Origin: Morella rubra | Taxonomy: Eukaryota > Streptophyta > Magnoliopsida > Fagales > Myricaceae | Assembly: GCA_003952965.2 (NCBI GenBank) | Contig: CM025853.1 | Location: forward strand, 34,358,794 to 34,422,793 | Length of the DNA: 64,000 nt | Direction: 5' to 3' | In this document: positions 14,361 through 25,162 of the stretch, in pieces | Layout: each line of letters starts with the position of its first letter | Position numbering within the stretch: the stretch's first letter is position 1 | Translations under genes and position numbers: made by a program | The notes under the pieces: model-generated | The model's database searches: none | Seen by the model: the letters and a program-made list of their open reading frames with translations, nothing else | Told to the model about the DNA's origin: nothing

Positions 14361-14597
14361 GGATGATGTACTCGTTTAACATGTGCCTCTCGCGTGAGCT
14401 TAGTCCCTATCAGATTACCGGATTGCCCTTAAATCTCAAATAAATCACTATTAAATGAGCTTCAAACAAATCATGATTTTCATCTATTGGATTTTGAAGC
14501 TCATTTAATTGTAGCTTGTTTGAGATTAAAGGCTAATACGGTAATCTCATAGGGACTAAGCTCACGCGAGAGGCGCGTGTTAAACGATTATCATCTA
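14361..14597. repeat. Near-perfect hairpin (inverted repeat, arms ~110 bp)
   Basis: The left arm (14361-14475) contains cctctcgcgtgagcttagtc; the right arm (14485-14597) contains its complement gactaagctcacgcgagagg, and the match extends outward through gtttaac/gttaaac and inward through attaaatgagcttcaaa. The loop is only ~10-25 bases. This is a foldback MITE or a potential small-RNA hairpin. Confidence 0.75.
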
Positions 14598-14909
14598 ATT
14601 TGACTCCAAATTTCACTTTGGGATGCAAATCGTTGGGAGAGATAACATAATGAGCTCAATATCTCAAAAATAAAATATTGGGGTGCAATGTGTCAATATT
14701 CTTAAACATAAAGGGTGCAAAGTGTATTTAACTAAAAAAAAACAACTTTTAGTTTAGAATTTTTTAAAAAATGCGAACAAATATAAATAACATACTTATG
14801 CTTCTTCCCTAAACATTGTCCTAGTAAATAACAACCTAAATACATGAGCACCGTGTATAAATTGTGTACGATATCCATAATGTTTACAATAATTAGGATT
14901 CTATTCTTT
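14598..14909. repeat. Half-foldback plus start of the duplicated non-coding module
   Basis: 14640-14735 has gggtgcaa.gtgt phrases of the foldback family. From about 14743 the sequence matches 34786 and 36643 (acaaatataaataacatacttatgcttctt and onward), the non-coding module of the segmental duplication. Unit A's module is interrupted at 14909 by the transposon nest. Confidence 0.6.
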
Positions 14910-14961
14910 CTTTATATAGGATTCTAGAAATTTTAGCATTGTCAGCCCTGTGAATGAGTAT

Positions 14962-15169
14962 CACTACTAGAAAATTGACTTTTAGTGACGAAATTCTCGG
15001 TGACGAATTTAATTTCGTCACTAAAAGTCAATTTTTAATGACAAAATGCTATTTTCGTCACGAAAAAGAAACTACTTTTCGTCACTAAATTTCGTCACTA
15101 AAGGTTTTATTTGTGACGAAATAAAATTGTTGTCACTAAAAGTTAATCTTTTGGTGACGGAAAGTTTCG
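14962..15169 (+). mobile_element. CACTA (En/Spm) 5' terminus with subterminal repeats
   Basis: The terminus CACTACTAGAAAA (14962-14974) is followed by at least six copies, in both orientations, of an AGTGACGAAA / TTTCGTCACTAAA motif up to about 15160. This is the arrangement of transposase-binding subterminal repeats in plant CACTA elements. The 3' terminus was not found, so the element is truncated, probably near the join to LINE sequence at about 16970. Confidence 0.75.
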
Positions 15170-16150
15170 TTACCCATCGATCGACCGGTATCGTAACCGT
15201 CTGCAAATACGAAAGGCTAATCGATCGACACTATATGACGATCTATCGGTAAGCGTAACCGTCACTTTTTTCGAATCGCCGTTCAATGAATGGGAAGATG
15301 CCACGTGTTAGAACATAGAGATTGATCGTTACGTAACTACCGATCGATCGGCACAAACGATTATATGAAACCGCCGAAGTCATTTTTACCGGTTATCTCT
15401 CCACAAAATCTCTCGAATCCTCTCAAAGTGCAAGGAGCCATTTCGTGCTGCATTGTCTTCCAAAGTGCGTGGAATCATCCTTCATTGTCTTCTACGTCAA
15501 AGGTACGTACTTATATTGTTTTTTAAGCAATATTAAGCGTTGTTCACTAGCGAATTTTTAGTTTACGTTTTCTAATTTGCTATATCATCCATTTAGGATT
15601 GTAAAATATATTTATTTTATTGTTGATGCATGTTTTAAGAGTTTAGGATTGTTTTGGGATCAATTTTGGGGTTTTGGAACGTCTGTGCGTATTCGTTCCG
15701 GTAACGATCGATCGCTGTGTAAGTGCTAGGTCCAATTATCGATTGGTTAAATTCGCCGATCGATCGCTGAATTTGGTACGGAGCGATCGATGCTTTAGTG
15801 AGCGATCGATCGTCTCCTTGAAACTGTGCGTTTCAATTCGGGCTCGATCGATCGAGTATATAGACGATCGATCGTTTTTGTTATCGATTGATCGCTTACA
15901 CCTAAGCGATCGATCGGTAAGCTACAATGTGAAGCGTAGCATTTTGATTAAGTGGCGATCGATCCCTTAGTGATACTGTGCGTTTGGTTGCATGGACGAT
16001 CGATCTTCTGTGCACTGAAACGCGTCGTTTTACCGATAGCATTCGATCGGTCAAATTTATTGATCGATCGCCATTGTACGATTGATCGTGTAGTTACTAA
16101 CGATCGATCACTCATTTAGTGATCGATCGCTATGGATGGCGATGGATCGC
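15170..16150. repeat. Dispersed GATCGATC palindrome cluster
   Basis: More than a dozen copies of (C)GATCGATC(G) are spread over about 1 kb (for example near 15177, 15345, 15706, 15760, 15802, 15844, 15864, 15906, 15956, 15996, 16061, 16101 and 16122), with several one-base variants. Spacing is irregular, so it is not a simple tandem array. The open frame at 15674-15970, rich in Asp-Arg-Ser, is a by-product of the motif. Confidence 0.7.
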
Positions 16151-16314
16151 TATTTGTTTCAACTTCATTAATAATTACGTGATTGTGATTACTTTTTTTT
16201 TTTTAAGTAATATGTTATTGTAATTACTTATTAGCACATATTTATATACAACTTTTGCAGTATACATAAAATATCAGGAGTTAAGCGTGCACACACAACT
16301 AGAACGGGACGGGA

Positions 16315-16949
16315 TTGTCGTCCCAAGAGCAAGAAGTCGCTGATCCAATGATGACCTTGGAGAGGCGAATGGAGTACATGAGGGGGCAGCCAATGGCCAA
16401 AGAGCGTCCTGTGACGCTTTTTGATTTTGACCAGTTATTGTATGAGGAGCACTCCCTCTACCAGCTCTTTGAGTACCAAGGATTTCTTCATCAGCTCTCG
16501 TGGTCTGAAGGGTTTTGCGTAGATGCAGTTGTGCAAGATTTCTTCTGTGCACTCGTCTCGGTCGATAGAGCACCTGAGGTGCAGCTAGAGGTGCGAGGCG
16601 TGCATTTCTTATTCTCGGCAGACGTCATTGCCGATTTCTTAAACTGCCCCTGGCCCAAGACCCTTGTTTCCCAGCGGTACCCCTAACGGATGAATAGAGG
16701 ACATCAGAGCAGGATTTGTGGACGCTGATGATTGGGAAGACCTCTACAGTGGTGGGCAGCATAATCAAGCAAAGTGAGTTTAGTAAGTTTTGGCTGATTT
16801 TGCACTTTATCTGGACGCCGAACGTCGATGGCAGAACTCATTCCACCAAGTGCCCGTTCATGAGAGCTCAGTGCATGCTCTTACTGGGTCAGCAGACGCG
16901 GATTGATTTTCTGCTGTACACATTCGAGCTGATTATGGATGACCTATAA
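16315..16949 (+). pseudogene. 'Putative plant transposon protein' domain fragment
   Basis: The first frame (16315-16686, 123 aa) contains a stretch typical of this plant transposon-associated domain: FDFDQLLYEEHSLYQLFEYQ, then VVQDFFCALVSVD and EVQLEVRGVHFLFSADVIAD. It is broken by a stop at 16686. A second frame (16716-16949) continues with FILHFIWTPNVDGRTH-like residues (seen as LILHFIWTPNVDG) and a downstream hydrophobic stretch. The domain is common in CACTA- or Gypsy-linked plant proteins; its biochemical role is not established. GC content is higher than in the flanks, as for imported coding sequence. It is probably cargo of the truncated CACTA element. Confidence 0.6.
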
Positions 16950-16969
16950 GCTAGATAAAGCTCATAATC

Positions 16970-17785
16970 TCTCTTTACATGTGTGGTCCAAAATCTGCTC
17001 TCCTCGAGCTGAGGGAGGACTTGGGATTCGCCTTATGGCTGATTTGAATTTGGTTCTCCTCTCCAAAATGGCTTAGATGCTCAATGTCTCTAGCCCTCGT
17101 CCTTGGGTCTGTTGCCAATAAGCAAAGTTTCTTTGGAGGATCGAATTCATGCAGGTTGAACGACGTTAGTCTGACTCATGGTTTTGGAAAGGACTGTTGA
17201 AATCGCGTCCAATCATTGCCAAAGGACGTTGCTTCCTTATAGTTGATGGGCGTCATATTCGCACATGGACAGATCCTTGGGTGCCTGGGTGATGTTCGTT
17301 TTCATGAAATTTTTAGGATTATGATGAAATTGTGAATATTTAGGTAATGTTAAAGTTGTATTGATGTGCGTGCAGAAGTTGTTAAAAGGAATTTGTATGT
17401 GAAAAAAAGGTAATAAAGTATTATATTAAAATACATGTATGTTGTGATGTTTAGATTGCAAAAATAAAATTAAGATACAAATTCTACAAAAAAAGTTCAA
17501 CACGAACGTGCCCCTGATCTCCCATTTTTCAAACTTTTTCTATTAGTTCCTCCCTGGCAACTAACCAAAACTTGATGGTCCAAGACTTTATCATCCCATC
17601 AGCTCGGATGTGGAATAAATCATTGCTGGAACGTACTTTTGACGGAGCATCAGTTGAAAAGATTTTATAAATTCATATTCCCCTTCCACTGATGGCAGAT
17701 CATCTTATTTGGACTCATGTGGCTTCGGGATCTTTTTTCTGTCAAGTCTGCTTATCATCAAATTTATTCCACCATAGTTCCCTCT
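16970..17785 (+). pseudogene. LINE ORF2 fragment, part 1 (end of RT, before zf-RVT)
   Basis: Broken frames read GGLGIRLMADLNLVLLSKMA, then DSWFWKGLLKSRPIIAKGRC and DGRHIRTWTDPWVPG, the hallmark region after the reverse transcriptase of plant L1-type LINEs. About 17293-17490 interrupts this with AT-rich DNA. Reading then resumes with GASVEKILNIHIPLP-like and SAYHQIYSTIVPSLD-like frames, ending at the MULE insertion. Several stops and frameshifts: long dead. Confidence 0.75.
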
Positions 17786-17794
17786 CTTGATTAG

Positions 17795-19722
17795 GGGTTT
17801 GGTTACTGTGCAAATTATTATTATGTAAATATGTGTGAGTGGACGGCAGATTAGAAGTTAGAAATCTGATGGCTGAAAAAATGTCATGTCATTTAATGAA
17901 GAATCAATTTGAAACCGACCCATATTACCATAACCCGTTTTTAAAAAAAACCCAACTCGTTTCAAACACACACACTCTCTCTCTCTCTATCGCACCTCCC
18001 TCTCTCTCTATACTTCGAAGTTCTCTCTCTATATCTATCACACAGCTCTCTCTCTCCTCTCTCTCTTTATCGCACCTCTCTTGCATAGATATTAGGGTCT
18101 TTTGCAATATTTCATTTTTTGTGGCTGATCTGTGAAATTTTCTAACAATAGTCTCCTTTCATCTGAATCGGAAGCGGCCAACTCGTGTCCGTAATTAAAG
18201 AGGAACTTGTAAGAAAGATTAACAAATATTGTCATTGATAGAAAATTCGGGAGATTGAGAATGCAGACCGAACAGAAACGGATCTATTTCCTTTTTCGCT
18301 TTATTTGACGTATATATGGTGCACGTAAATGTGACATGCCAGAAGTAATTCTTTTAGTTTTCGATTCATGAAGGTAATGTTCTTTGAACGAAAAAGGACA
18401 AAAAGAAAAGGATACGCGTAAGAGGCAAGATAATCTAGCTAGCAAGTCATTTTCATCCTGTTTACTAAATTGGTGCCTTGTGTTACCGTATACCAATAGT
18501 ACTAACGATCGAAAACTAAACCCAAGATGTGAAAATATTCCTTTGTGACATACCAAACAAAATGTGAAATCTCAAAAACAAACCAATCACACTCTTCTTG
18601 CTGCTGCAAAAATTAAAATGGTGAGCAATAATTCATAACTTTTCTTTTTATGACATAAAAGAGGTTGGAAATTGGAAGCCCATCTCTCCCCCTGGGATTT
18701 TTTTCCCTTTATTTGATCTCTTGCTAGTTGCTATTTTGGTGACAGTCAATTAGTGATCAGAATTGAACCACTAAGGGCTATCTTTCTATAGACCCTAGTT
18801 AATGAATTGGGGGCAAATAGGGTTCCAAATCTCATTGCATTAACTTCTTTGCATTGGGGACCCTAGCTGTGCTGAATGCCCAATTTATTAAGTAATCAAA
18901 CGCATGTGACATGGGGTTCCACTCTTTGCATTAACTTCTTTGTTCCTTCCATTCACTTCGGACTACAAAAACAGGAAGCCTAACTAGCTATCAACCTTCT
19001 CTTTTATTGTCTGATTTTTCCCATTTGCCGGAATGCAAGGCATGACACAGTTTGTCAAATTAGACGGGGCAAGAATTAGACGAGACAAATAGAGATATAT
19101 TAATCAATAATGTCAAATAAAATACGATTCCATTGCACAACGAGATTGAAAGATAGCAACTAGTAATGTAACAATAGATGTCCAAAACTTCCTCCTATTG
19201 AATTACATAGATCATGACAAAAACAAAATTTGATAAAAAACAACCGTGCTTGACTCAGGAAAACTCTATTAGCCAACACTTAACAAGGAAATAATCCCCC
19301 TTCCTCCTGAAAGAGCAACTCTCAGATAACAAGAATTAATAGTGAAACTTACATGTTAAAGCAACCCTAGCACTTGACGTCCTGAATGAAATTCAAACTA
19401 AAAGTGAATTAAAAACAAATATAAGCGCCGGAATTTCACAGAAATTAAACTTATCCACAGACTATTGTTAGAAAATTTCACAGATAACCACAAAAAGTGA
19501 AATATTGCAAAAGACCCTAATACCTGTGCGAGAGAGGTGCGATAGAGAGAGAGTGTTTGAAACGAGTTGAGTGTTTTTAAAACGGGTTGGTATGGGTCGT
19601 TTCAAAATTGGTTCTTTATTAAATGACGTGACATTTTTTCAGCTATCAGATTTCCATGTTCTAATCTCAGTTCTCCACTCACATGCACTCACGTAATAAC
19701 AATTCGCATAATAACCGAACCC
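17795..19722. mobile_element. Non-autonomous Mutator-like element (long TIR), 1928 bp
   Basis: The element is flanked by a perfect 9-bp duplication CTTGATTAG (17786-17794 and 19723-19731), the Mutator signature. Terminal inverted repeats are about 270-350 bp: 17795-18155 and 19455-19722 share GGGTTTGG, ttaataaagaa/aatgaagaatcaattt, a (CT)n tract and attagggtcttttgcaatat. There is no transposase frame. The interior (18156-19454) shows no recognisable captured gene. It interrupts the LINE between a VPSLD-like end and an INWNKLW-like continuation. Confidence 0.9.
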
Positions 19723-19731
19723 CTTGATTAG

Positions 19732-20200
19732 GTGCCTTTGATTAATTGGAACAAACTGTGGCGACTTCAGATGCATGATCGATTCAAACTTTTCCTTTGA
19801 AAAATTGTCTGGGATATTCTGCCGACTAGTGTGAATATCACTCATCGCCTTCATGGTCATTTTACTGGGTCTCTATTATGTCCTTTATGTGGTGTACAAG
19901 AGGAATCACTCCATCATTTACTTTTCTCTTATTCCTACTCCAGATTTGTTTGGCATGTTTCCCCTTGGCTGATCTCGGTGGACTATTTTGGCTATGGCGA
20001 TATTTACCGATGGGTTCAGCTCACGTCTATTGGGCATCCCACTTCAAGAATCACATGAGTTCCATCTGTTCCCTGTTATTCTGATGGATTCCCTTTGGAG
20101 GATTCATAATCAGACCATCTATGAGAATATTTGTTTGACTTCTTTGGTCTTCTCAAGACAAGTCTTGAAAAGCTTTCGCGAACATGTTGGAGCTTGGAAG
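19732..20200 (+). pseudogene. LINE ORF2 fragment, part 2 (zf-RVT domain)
   Basis: Resumes directly after the MULE target duplication: INWNKLWRLQMHDRFKLFL, then a Trp-to-stop change, KIVWDILPTSVNITHRL, CPLCGVQEESLHHLLF and SRFVWHVSPW, the reverse-transcriptase zinc-binding domain (Cys-x2-Cys, His-His) of plant LINEs. Ends within FREHVGAWKDS, where the Copia element entered. Confidence 0.85.
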
Positions 20201-20205
20201 GATTC

Positions 20206-20460
20206 TCTTAGACTGAGTTTTACTTCTTTACTCGGTTATTTCATTCTGTTATAAAGCTGAGCTGGAATTTAGTTTTTGTTGATTACAGCTGTTATGTATC
20301 TGGTCATTTCTCGACAGCTGTTATGTATTCTGGTTATTTCTCTATAAGTAGAGACTATGTACGATTGTTAACTTTACGTCAATATACAGAATTCTCCCAA
20401 ACTTCCTGTCTTGCCTACTCTGTATGTTGATACTCTGCTTTCACTACACAAGTTTTTTCA
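20206..20460 (+). repeat. Copia 5' LTR
   Basis: 255 bp, TCTTAGACTG..TTTTTTCA; matches 24909-25162 with roughly ten differences by eye, so the insertion is not very recent. An internal short repeat (gctgttatgtatctggt) occurs twice. Confidence 0.9.
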
Positions 20461-20611
20461 TGGCAATCCTAAATAGCCGAACCACAATCTTCTTTAATTT
20501 CTTCAAATCCTCCAACAGGAAATTCCGATCTTCTAGGAGCCTCTAAGCTTCAATCCAATCGTCTGTTTCTTAATAGCAATTGATAATCCAAATTCAAATC
20601 TTGTTTCTCAA

Positions 20612-21956
20612 GTGCTGAATGGAGAGAATTTTTCCAGCTGGCGAAGGTCCATGGAAATGGCCTTGAGTGCAAAGAACAAGTTGACATTTGTGGATGGATC
20701 TTTCTCACAGCCGCAACCTTCTTCACCTATGTACTCGAATTGGATTCGTTGCAACCATATGGTGTCTTCATGGCTGTTGAATTCCGTTTCCAAAGATTTA
20801 GCAGATAGCGTGTTATTCATTCAAACCGCTGCTGGAATTTGCAAAGATCTCAATGATCATTTCTCAAGGAAACGGACATCGTATATTTCAGGTTCAGAAA
20901 TCTATAGTTTCCCTTTCTCAAGGTTCACATACTGTTACTGCTTGTTTTACAAAGCTGAAATCATTGTGGGAGGAATTGTCAAATTACAAGCATCGGCATA
21001 TCTGCACCTGTGGAGCTCTTCAACATCTTGATGATGAACGTAATTGAGAAAGTGTGATGCAGTTTCTCATGGGCCTCAATGATGCCTATTTAAGTGTTCG
21101 TGGTCAAATCTTGTTAATAGAACCACTTCCTTTTATTAACAAGGTCTTCTCTCTTGTTGTACAAGAGGAGCGACAACGCAATATTACTTCCATATCTTCT
21201 CATTCTGTTGAGAATAGTGTGTTTTTCTCACGCACACCAGGTGTTCAGTCTACACAAGGATATCAGAATTTTGGTCATAAGTTTAATGGCAATGGCAGAT
21301 CCTTTGTTCAGAAGAAAGAACGCCCTCAACGTAGTCATTGTGGCTTCACTGGCCATACTATGGATCGCTGCTACAAGCTTCATGGCTATCCCCCCGAATA
21401 CAAGCCAAAATCCAAGCCAATTGCAGGATCCACAGGATCTGTTCATCAGGTCTCCTCTGACATGCTGCCTCCTCCGAATTTGCCGATTACTCTTGAGCAA
21501 TGCCAACAATTACTGGCACTCATTCCCAATTCTGAATCCTCTGGTGTTTCACATGGTTTGGACAAAGACTTAGCCTCTCATTCGATGGTCAACATGGCAG
21601 GTATACCATCCAACACTTCTTGCTGTCCTGATCAATTTTCTGCTGTTTCTTCACCAAAATGGATTTTAGATACCGGCGCTACTAACCATATGGTTAGCTC
21701 GGCATCTATGGTCACTCATATTACATCACTTCGTCACTCCTCAGTCAAAATGCCAAATAACCAATCTGCTATTGTCACCCATGTTGGCACAGTACATTTA
21801 TCTTCTTCGCTTACACTAACTGATGTACTTCTTGTTCCAACTTTTGCTTTTAATCTCATCTCTGCTATTTCATTAATCAAACAGTTATCTTGTTGCCTTA
21901 TTCAAATATCTGTTCATACAGGCCCTACCCATCTGGACAGCGATTGGTTTGGCTAG
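20612..21956 (+). pseudogene. Copia gag and protease region
   Basis: Gag begins LNGENFSSWRRSMEMALSAK and shifts frame near 20850-20890. The frame then carries KLKSLWEELSNYK, stops near 21045 and resumes at 21054 as MQFLMGLNDAYLSVRGQILL. The nucleocapsid knuckle reads RSHCGFTGHTMDRC: the first zinc-ligand Cys is Arg here. The aspartic protease motif WILDTGATNHM (at about 21660) is intact. Frame ends at 21956. Confidence 0.9.
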
Positions 21957-22039
21957 AGAATCAAGCGGCTTGTATTTTTTTATTTCAAATTTTCCTTTGT
22001 GTTTCCAGCTTCTTGTAATGTTGCTTCTTCAAATAATTC

Positions 22040-22950
22040 AGCTCCTTTATAGCATTGTAGATTAGGTCATCCTTCCCTTTCTAGAATGTCATTGTTACAA
22101 CCATGTATTGCTGATATCAATGCATCCAAATTTCATCATTGTACTATGTGCCCTTTGGCTAAACAACACAAGCTTTCATTTCCCATTTCTATCAGCAAAA
22201 CCACTTCTCCTTTTGAATTGATTCATTGTGTCTTATGGGGTCCTTTTTCGATCCCTAATCACAATGGAGTTTGATTCTTTCTCACAATTGCGGATGACTT
22301 TACTCGGTGTACTTGGATATATTTGCTTCAACACAAAGCTCAAACCCAAGCTCATATCAAGTCCTTTTTCCTCCTAGTAGAAACCCAGTTCAGTTTCAAA
22401 ATCAAAACCATTCGGACTGCTTGTGGCACTGAATTTAGTCTTCCTGATTTTTTCTCATCCAAAGGGGTAGTCCACCACCATTATTGTATTGCAACTCCAC
22501 AACAAAATGGCGTTGTGGAATGCAAGCACCAACATTTGCTTAATGTTGCTCGTGTTATCAGATTTCAATCTAACCTTCCTTTGTCTTTTTGGTCAGATTG
22601 TGTTCTTTGTGCAGCCTACCTCATTAATAGATTACCCTCTCCTGTCCTTGATAATAGGTCTCCCTTCGAGGTTCTGTTTTCCATTACACCTATATATCAG
22701 CACCTCAAAGCTTTTGGCTGTCTGTGCTATGTTTCTACTCTTACTCGGTCGGCAAAGACACAAATTTGATCCAAGAGCTGAACCTTGTGTTTTTCTTGGA
22801 TACCCTTATGGTATTAAAGGTTATAAACTTTACAACCTTCATACTCATTAGTTTCTTGTTTCACGGCATGTAATCTTTCATGAAGATTACTTTCCTTTTA
22901 AACATTTCTCTTCTCATTCTACTCCCAATGTTCTGCCAAATGTAATTCCT
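22040..22950 (+). pseudogene. Copia integrase region, catalytically dead
   Basis: The GAG-pre-integrase zinc site (HHCTMCPLAKQHKLSFP) is followed by the integrase core. In this family the core keeps D, D and E: here the first site reads IHCVLWGPF (Val for Asp) and the second IRTACGTEF (Asp lost). The Glu remains in PQQNGVVECKHQHLL. A stop follows FSIPNHNGV at about 22274 and a frameshift lies near 22770. Confidence 0.85.
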
Positions 22951-22953
22951 GAT

Positions 22954-24177
22954 TTGAATTCTTCTTCACCATTTCGTTCCTCTTCAGCTCCTGTTCCATC
23001 ACCTACTTCCGTTCCTATTTCATCCCCTAGTATTTCTCCTCAAAACTCATCTTCTTTTGACTTGGCAGAACACTCTAGTGATAAAATTTCGTCTGCTGAT
23101 ACAATTCAGCTTCCTCCTGTCATCCAAGTTCCCCTTACCGATTATGTTCTTCCTCCAAAGAAATCCTCTAGGCTTCAAAAACCTCCTGGTTATTTGAATG
23201 ATTATCATTGTACACTAGCTGTTAATTCTATAGCCAAATCAAATCAGTCCACATTCTCTCCATCCCATTTATCTGGTACTCCTTATTCTATACACTCATC
23301 TCTTTCCTATGATAAATTGTCCAATACTCATCAGGCTTATGTACTATCTGTGAGCCCCCATGTTGAACCTGCTCACTTTCGGGAGGCTGTTAAGTCTGTT
23401 GAGTGGAGGGAGGCCATGGCTACGGAAATTGCAGCTTTGGAATTAAATAATACATGGACAGTCTGCACTTTGCCTCCTGGTCATGTCCCAATTGATTGTA
23501 AATGGGTGTATAAGATGAAGTTTCGTGCTGATGGGTCTATGGAGAGACATAAAGCACGTCTGATGGCAAAAGGTTTCACTCAGAAGGAGGGCTTCGACTA
23601 TTTCGAAACTTTTTCACCTATTGTGAAGTTAACCTCAGTACGTTTATTGCTTGTTGTTGCTGCATCTAAGAAATGGCATCTTCAGCAACTTGATGTGAAC
23701 AATGCGTTCCTTCATGGAGATCGTCATGAAGAGATCTACATGCAGTTGCCTCCTGGTTTCACTCATAAAGGGGAACATCACGTCTGCAAACTCAACAAGT
23801 CGCTGTATAGGTTAAAACAGGCGTCAAGGCAGTGGTTTCTTAAATTTTTGGAATTTTTACTAGCTCATGGATTTACTCAATCCAAGGCTGACTACACCTT
23901 ATTCACTATGAAAACTCCTACGTCGTTTACTGCTCTACTATTGTATGTGGATGATATCATCCTCGCTGGAGATGATTTGCTGGTTCTTAATGATTTTAAG
24001 TCTGTTATTGATCAGCAGTTTCACATTAAAGATTTGGGGCAGCTCAAGTGTTTTCTTGGGTTAGAGGTTGCTCATTCTTCCGCTGGTATATCAGTCTGTC
24101 AACGCAAATTTGCTTTGGATGTCTTGATAGATTTCGGATTTCTTGGTGCAAAGCTTGTTCCTACCCCCGTTGAGTAG
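22954..24177 (+). pseudogene. Copia reverse transcriptase region, long open frame (407 aa)
   Basis: After a Ser/Pro-rich linker (residues 1-100), the RT_RVT_2 domain runs from about residue 135 to 400: [60 protein letters not shown] and the catalytic [14 protein letters not shown] box. Domain residues look intact, but integrase and gag are broken and the frame ends at a TAG (24175-24177) before RNase H, so no functional polyprotein is made. Confidence 0.9.
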
Positions 24178-24186
24178 AATCTGAAA

Positions 24187-24900
24187 TTGGTTAAGGATGT
24201 CAATTCTCTTTTAGATGACCCCACTGAGTACCGTCGTCTAATAGGTCGACTCTTGTATTTAACTCTTACAAGACCAGACCTTTCTTATATTCTACAAGTT
24301 TTAAGCCAATTTATGGACAAACCCCACCAGCTTCATCTTGATGGTGCACATCGAGTCCTCAGGTACATCAAAGGGTCTCCTGGACAGGGTTTGTTCTTTC
24401 CCGCTGATAGTTCTCTTCATGTCAAAGCCTTTACTGACTCTGATTGGGCCGGGTGTGCCGATACACGTAGATCAATTACTGGGTTTTGTATTTTTCTCGG
24501 TGAATCTTTGGTTTCATAGAAGTCAGAGAAGCAGACTACAGTCTCACGCTCCTCAGCAGAGGCTGCGTATCGGGCCATGGCTGCCACCTGCTGTGAAATT
24601 ACTTGGTTGACATATTTGCTTGCTGATTTGCAGGTCTCTCACTCTCAACCTGCATTGCTTTTTTGTGATAACGAACCTGCTCTTCACATAGCCGCTAATT
24701 CCCGTCTTCCATGAACGCACTAAACATATAGAATTAGACTGTCATCTTGTTCGAGAAAAGCTGCAAGCAAGCCTTGTTCGCACTTTGCATATTCGTTCCC
24801 GATATCAGCTCGCTGATCTTTTTACCAAATCTTTGGGTTCTGATCACTTTCACTCTCTATTGTCCAAGATGAACATTCACGATTTTTTCTGTCCATCTTA
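24187..24900 (+). pseudogene. Copia RNase H region
   Basis: Open to 24519: [20 protein letters not shown], then [24 protein letters not shown] (catalytic Asp) and [14 protein letters not shown] Trp-to-stop change follows LVS at 24517-24519. Reading continues as SSAEAAYRAMA, FCDNEPALHIA, a small frameshift near 24705, and HIELDCHLVREKLQ.. LADLFTKSLG. Confidence 0.85.
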
Positions 24901-24908
24901 AGGGGGAA

Positions 24909-25162
24909 TCTTAGACTGAGTTTTACTTCTTTACTCGGTTATTTCATTATGTTATAAAGCTGAGCTGGAAGTTAGTTTTTGTTGATTATAGCTGTTATGT
25001 ATCTGGTCATTTATCGACGACTGTTATGTATCTGGTTATTTCTCTATAAGTAGAGACTATGTACGATTGTTAAATTTACGTCAATATACAGAATTCTCCC
25101 AAACGTCCTATCTTGCCTACTCTGTATGTTGATACTCTGCTTTCACTACACAAGTTTTTTCA
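24909..25162 (+). repeat. Copia 3' LTR
   Basis: 254 bp, same termini as the 5' LTR; preceded by the polypurine tract ending at 24908 and followed by the target duplication GATTC. Confidence 0.9.

Larger units (their letters stand above)
20206..25162 (+). mobile_element. Copia LTR retrotransposon, decayed, ~4.96 kb
   Basis: LTRs of 255 and 254 bp bound a gag-protease-integrase-RT-RNase H order, which defines Copia. A 5-bp duplication GATTC lies at 20201-20205 and 25163-25167. The ends are atypical (TCTTAG..TTCA rather than TG..CA). A polypurine tract AAGGGGGAA precedes the 3' LTR. The primer site after the 5' LTR starts TGGCAATCC, only weakly like the usual tRNA-Met site. It is inserted in the LINE. 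Confidence 0.95.

Noticed and set aside
15674..15970. Asp-Arg-Ser repeat protein of 98 aa
   Set aside because: The residues follow from the GATCGATC motif read in one frame; no other coding evidence.
18284..18556. 90-aa minus-strand frame inside the Mutator-like element
   Set aside because: No domain, no splice context, AT-rich; consistent with chance.
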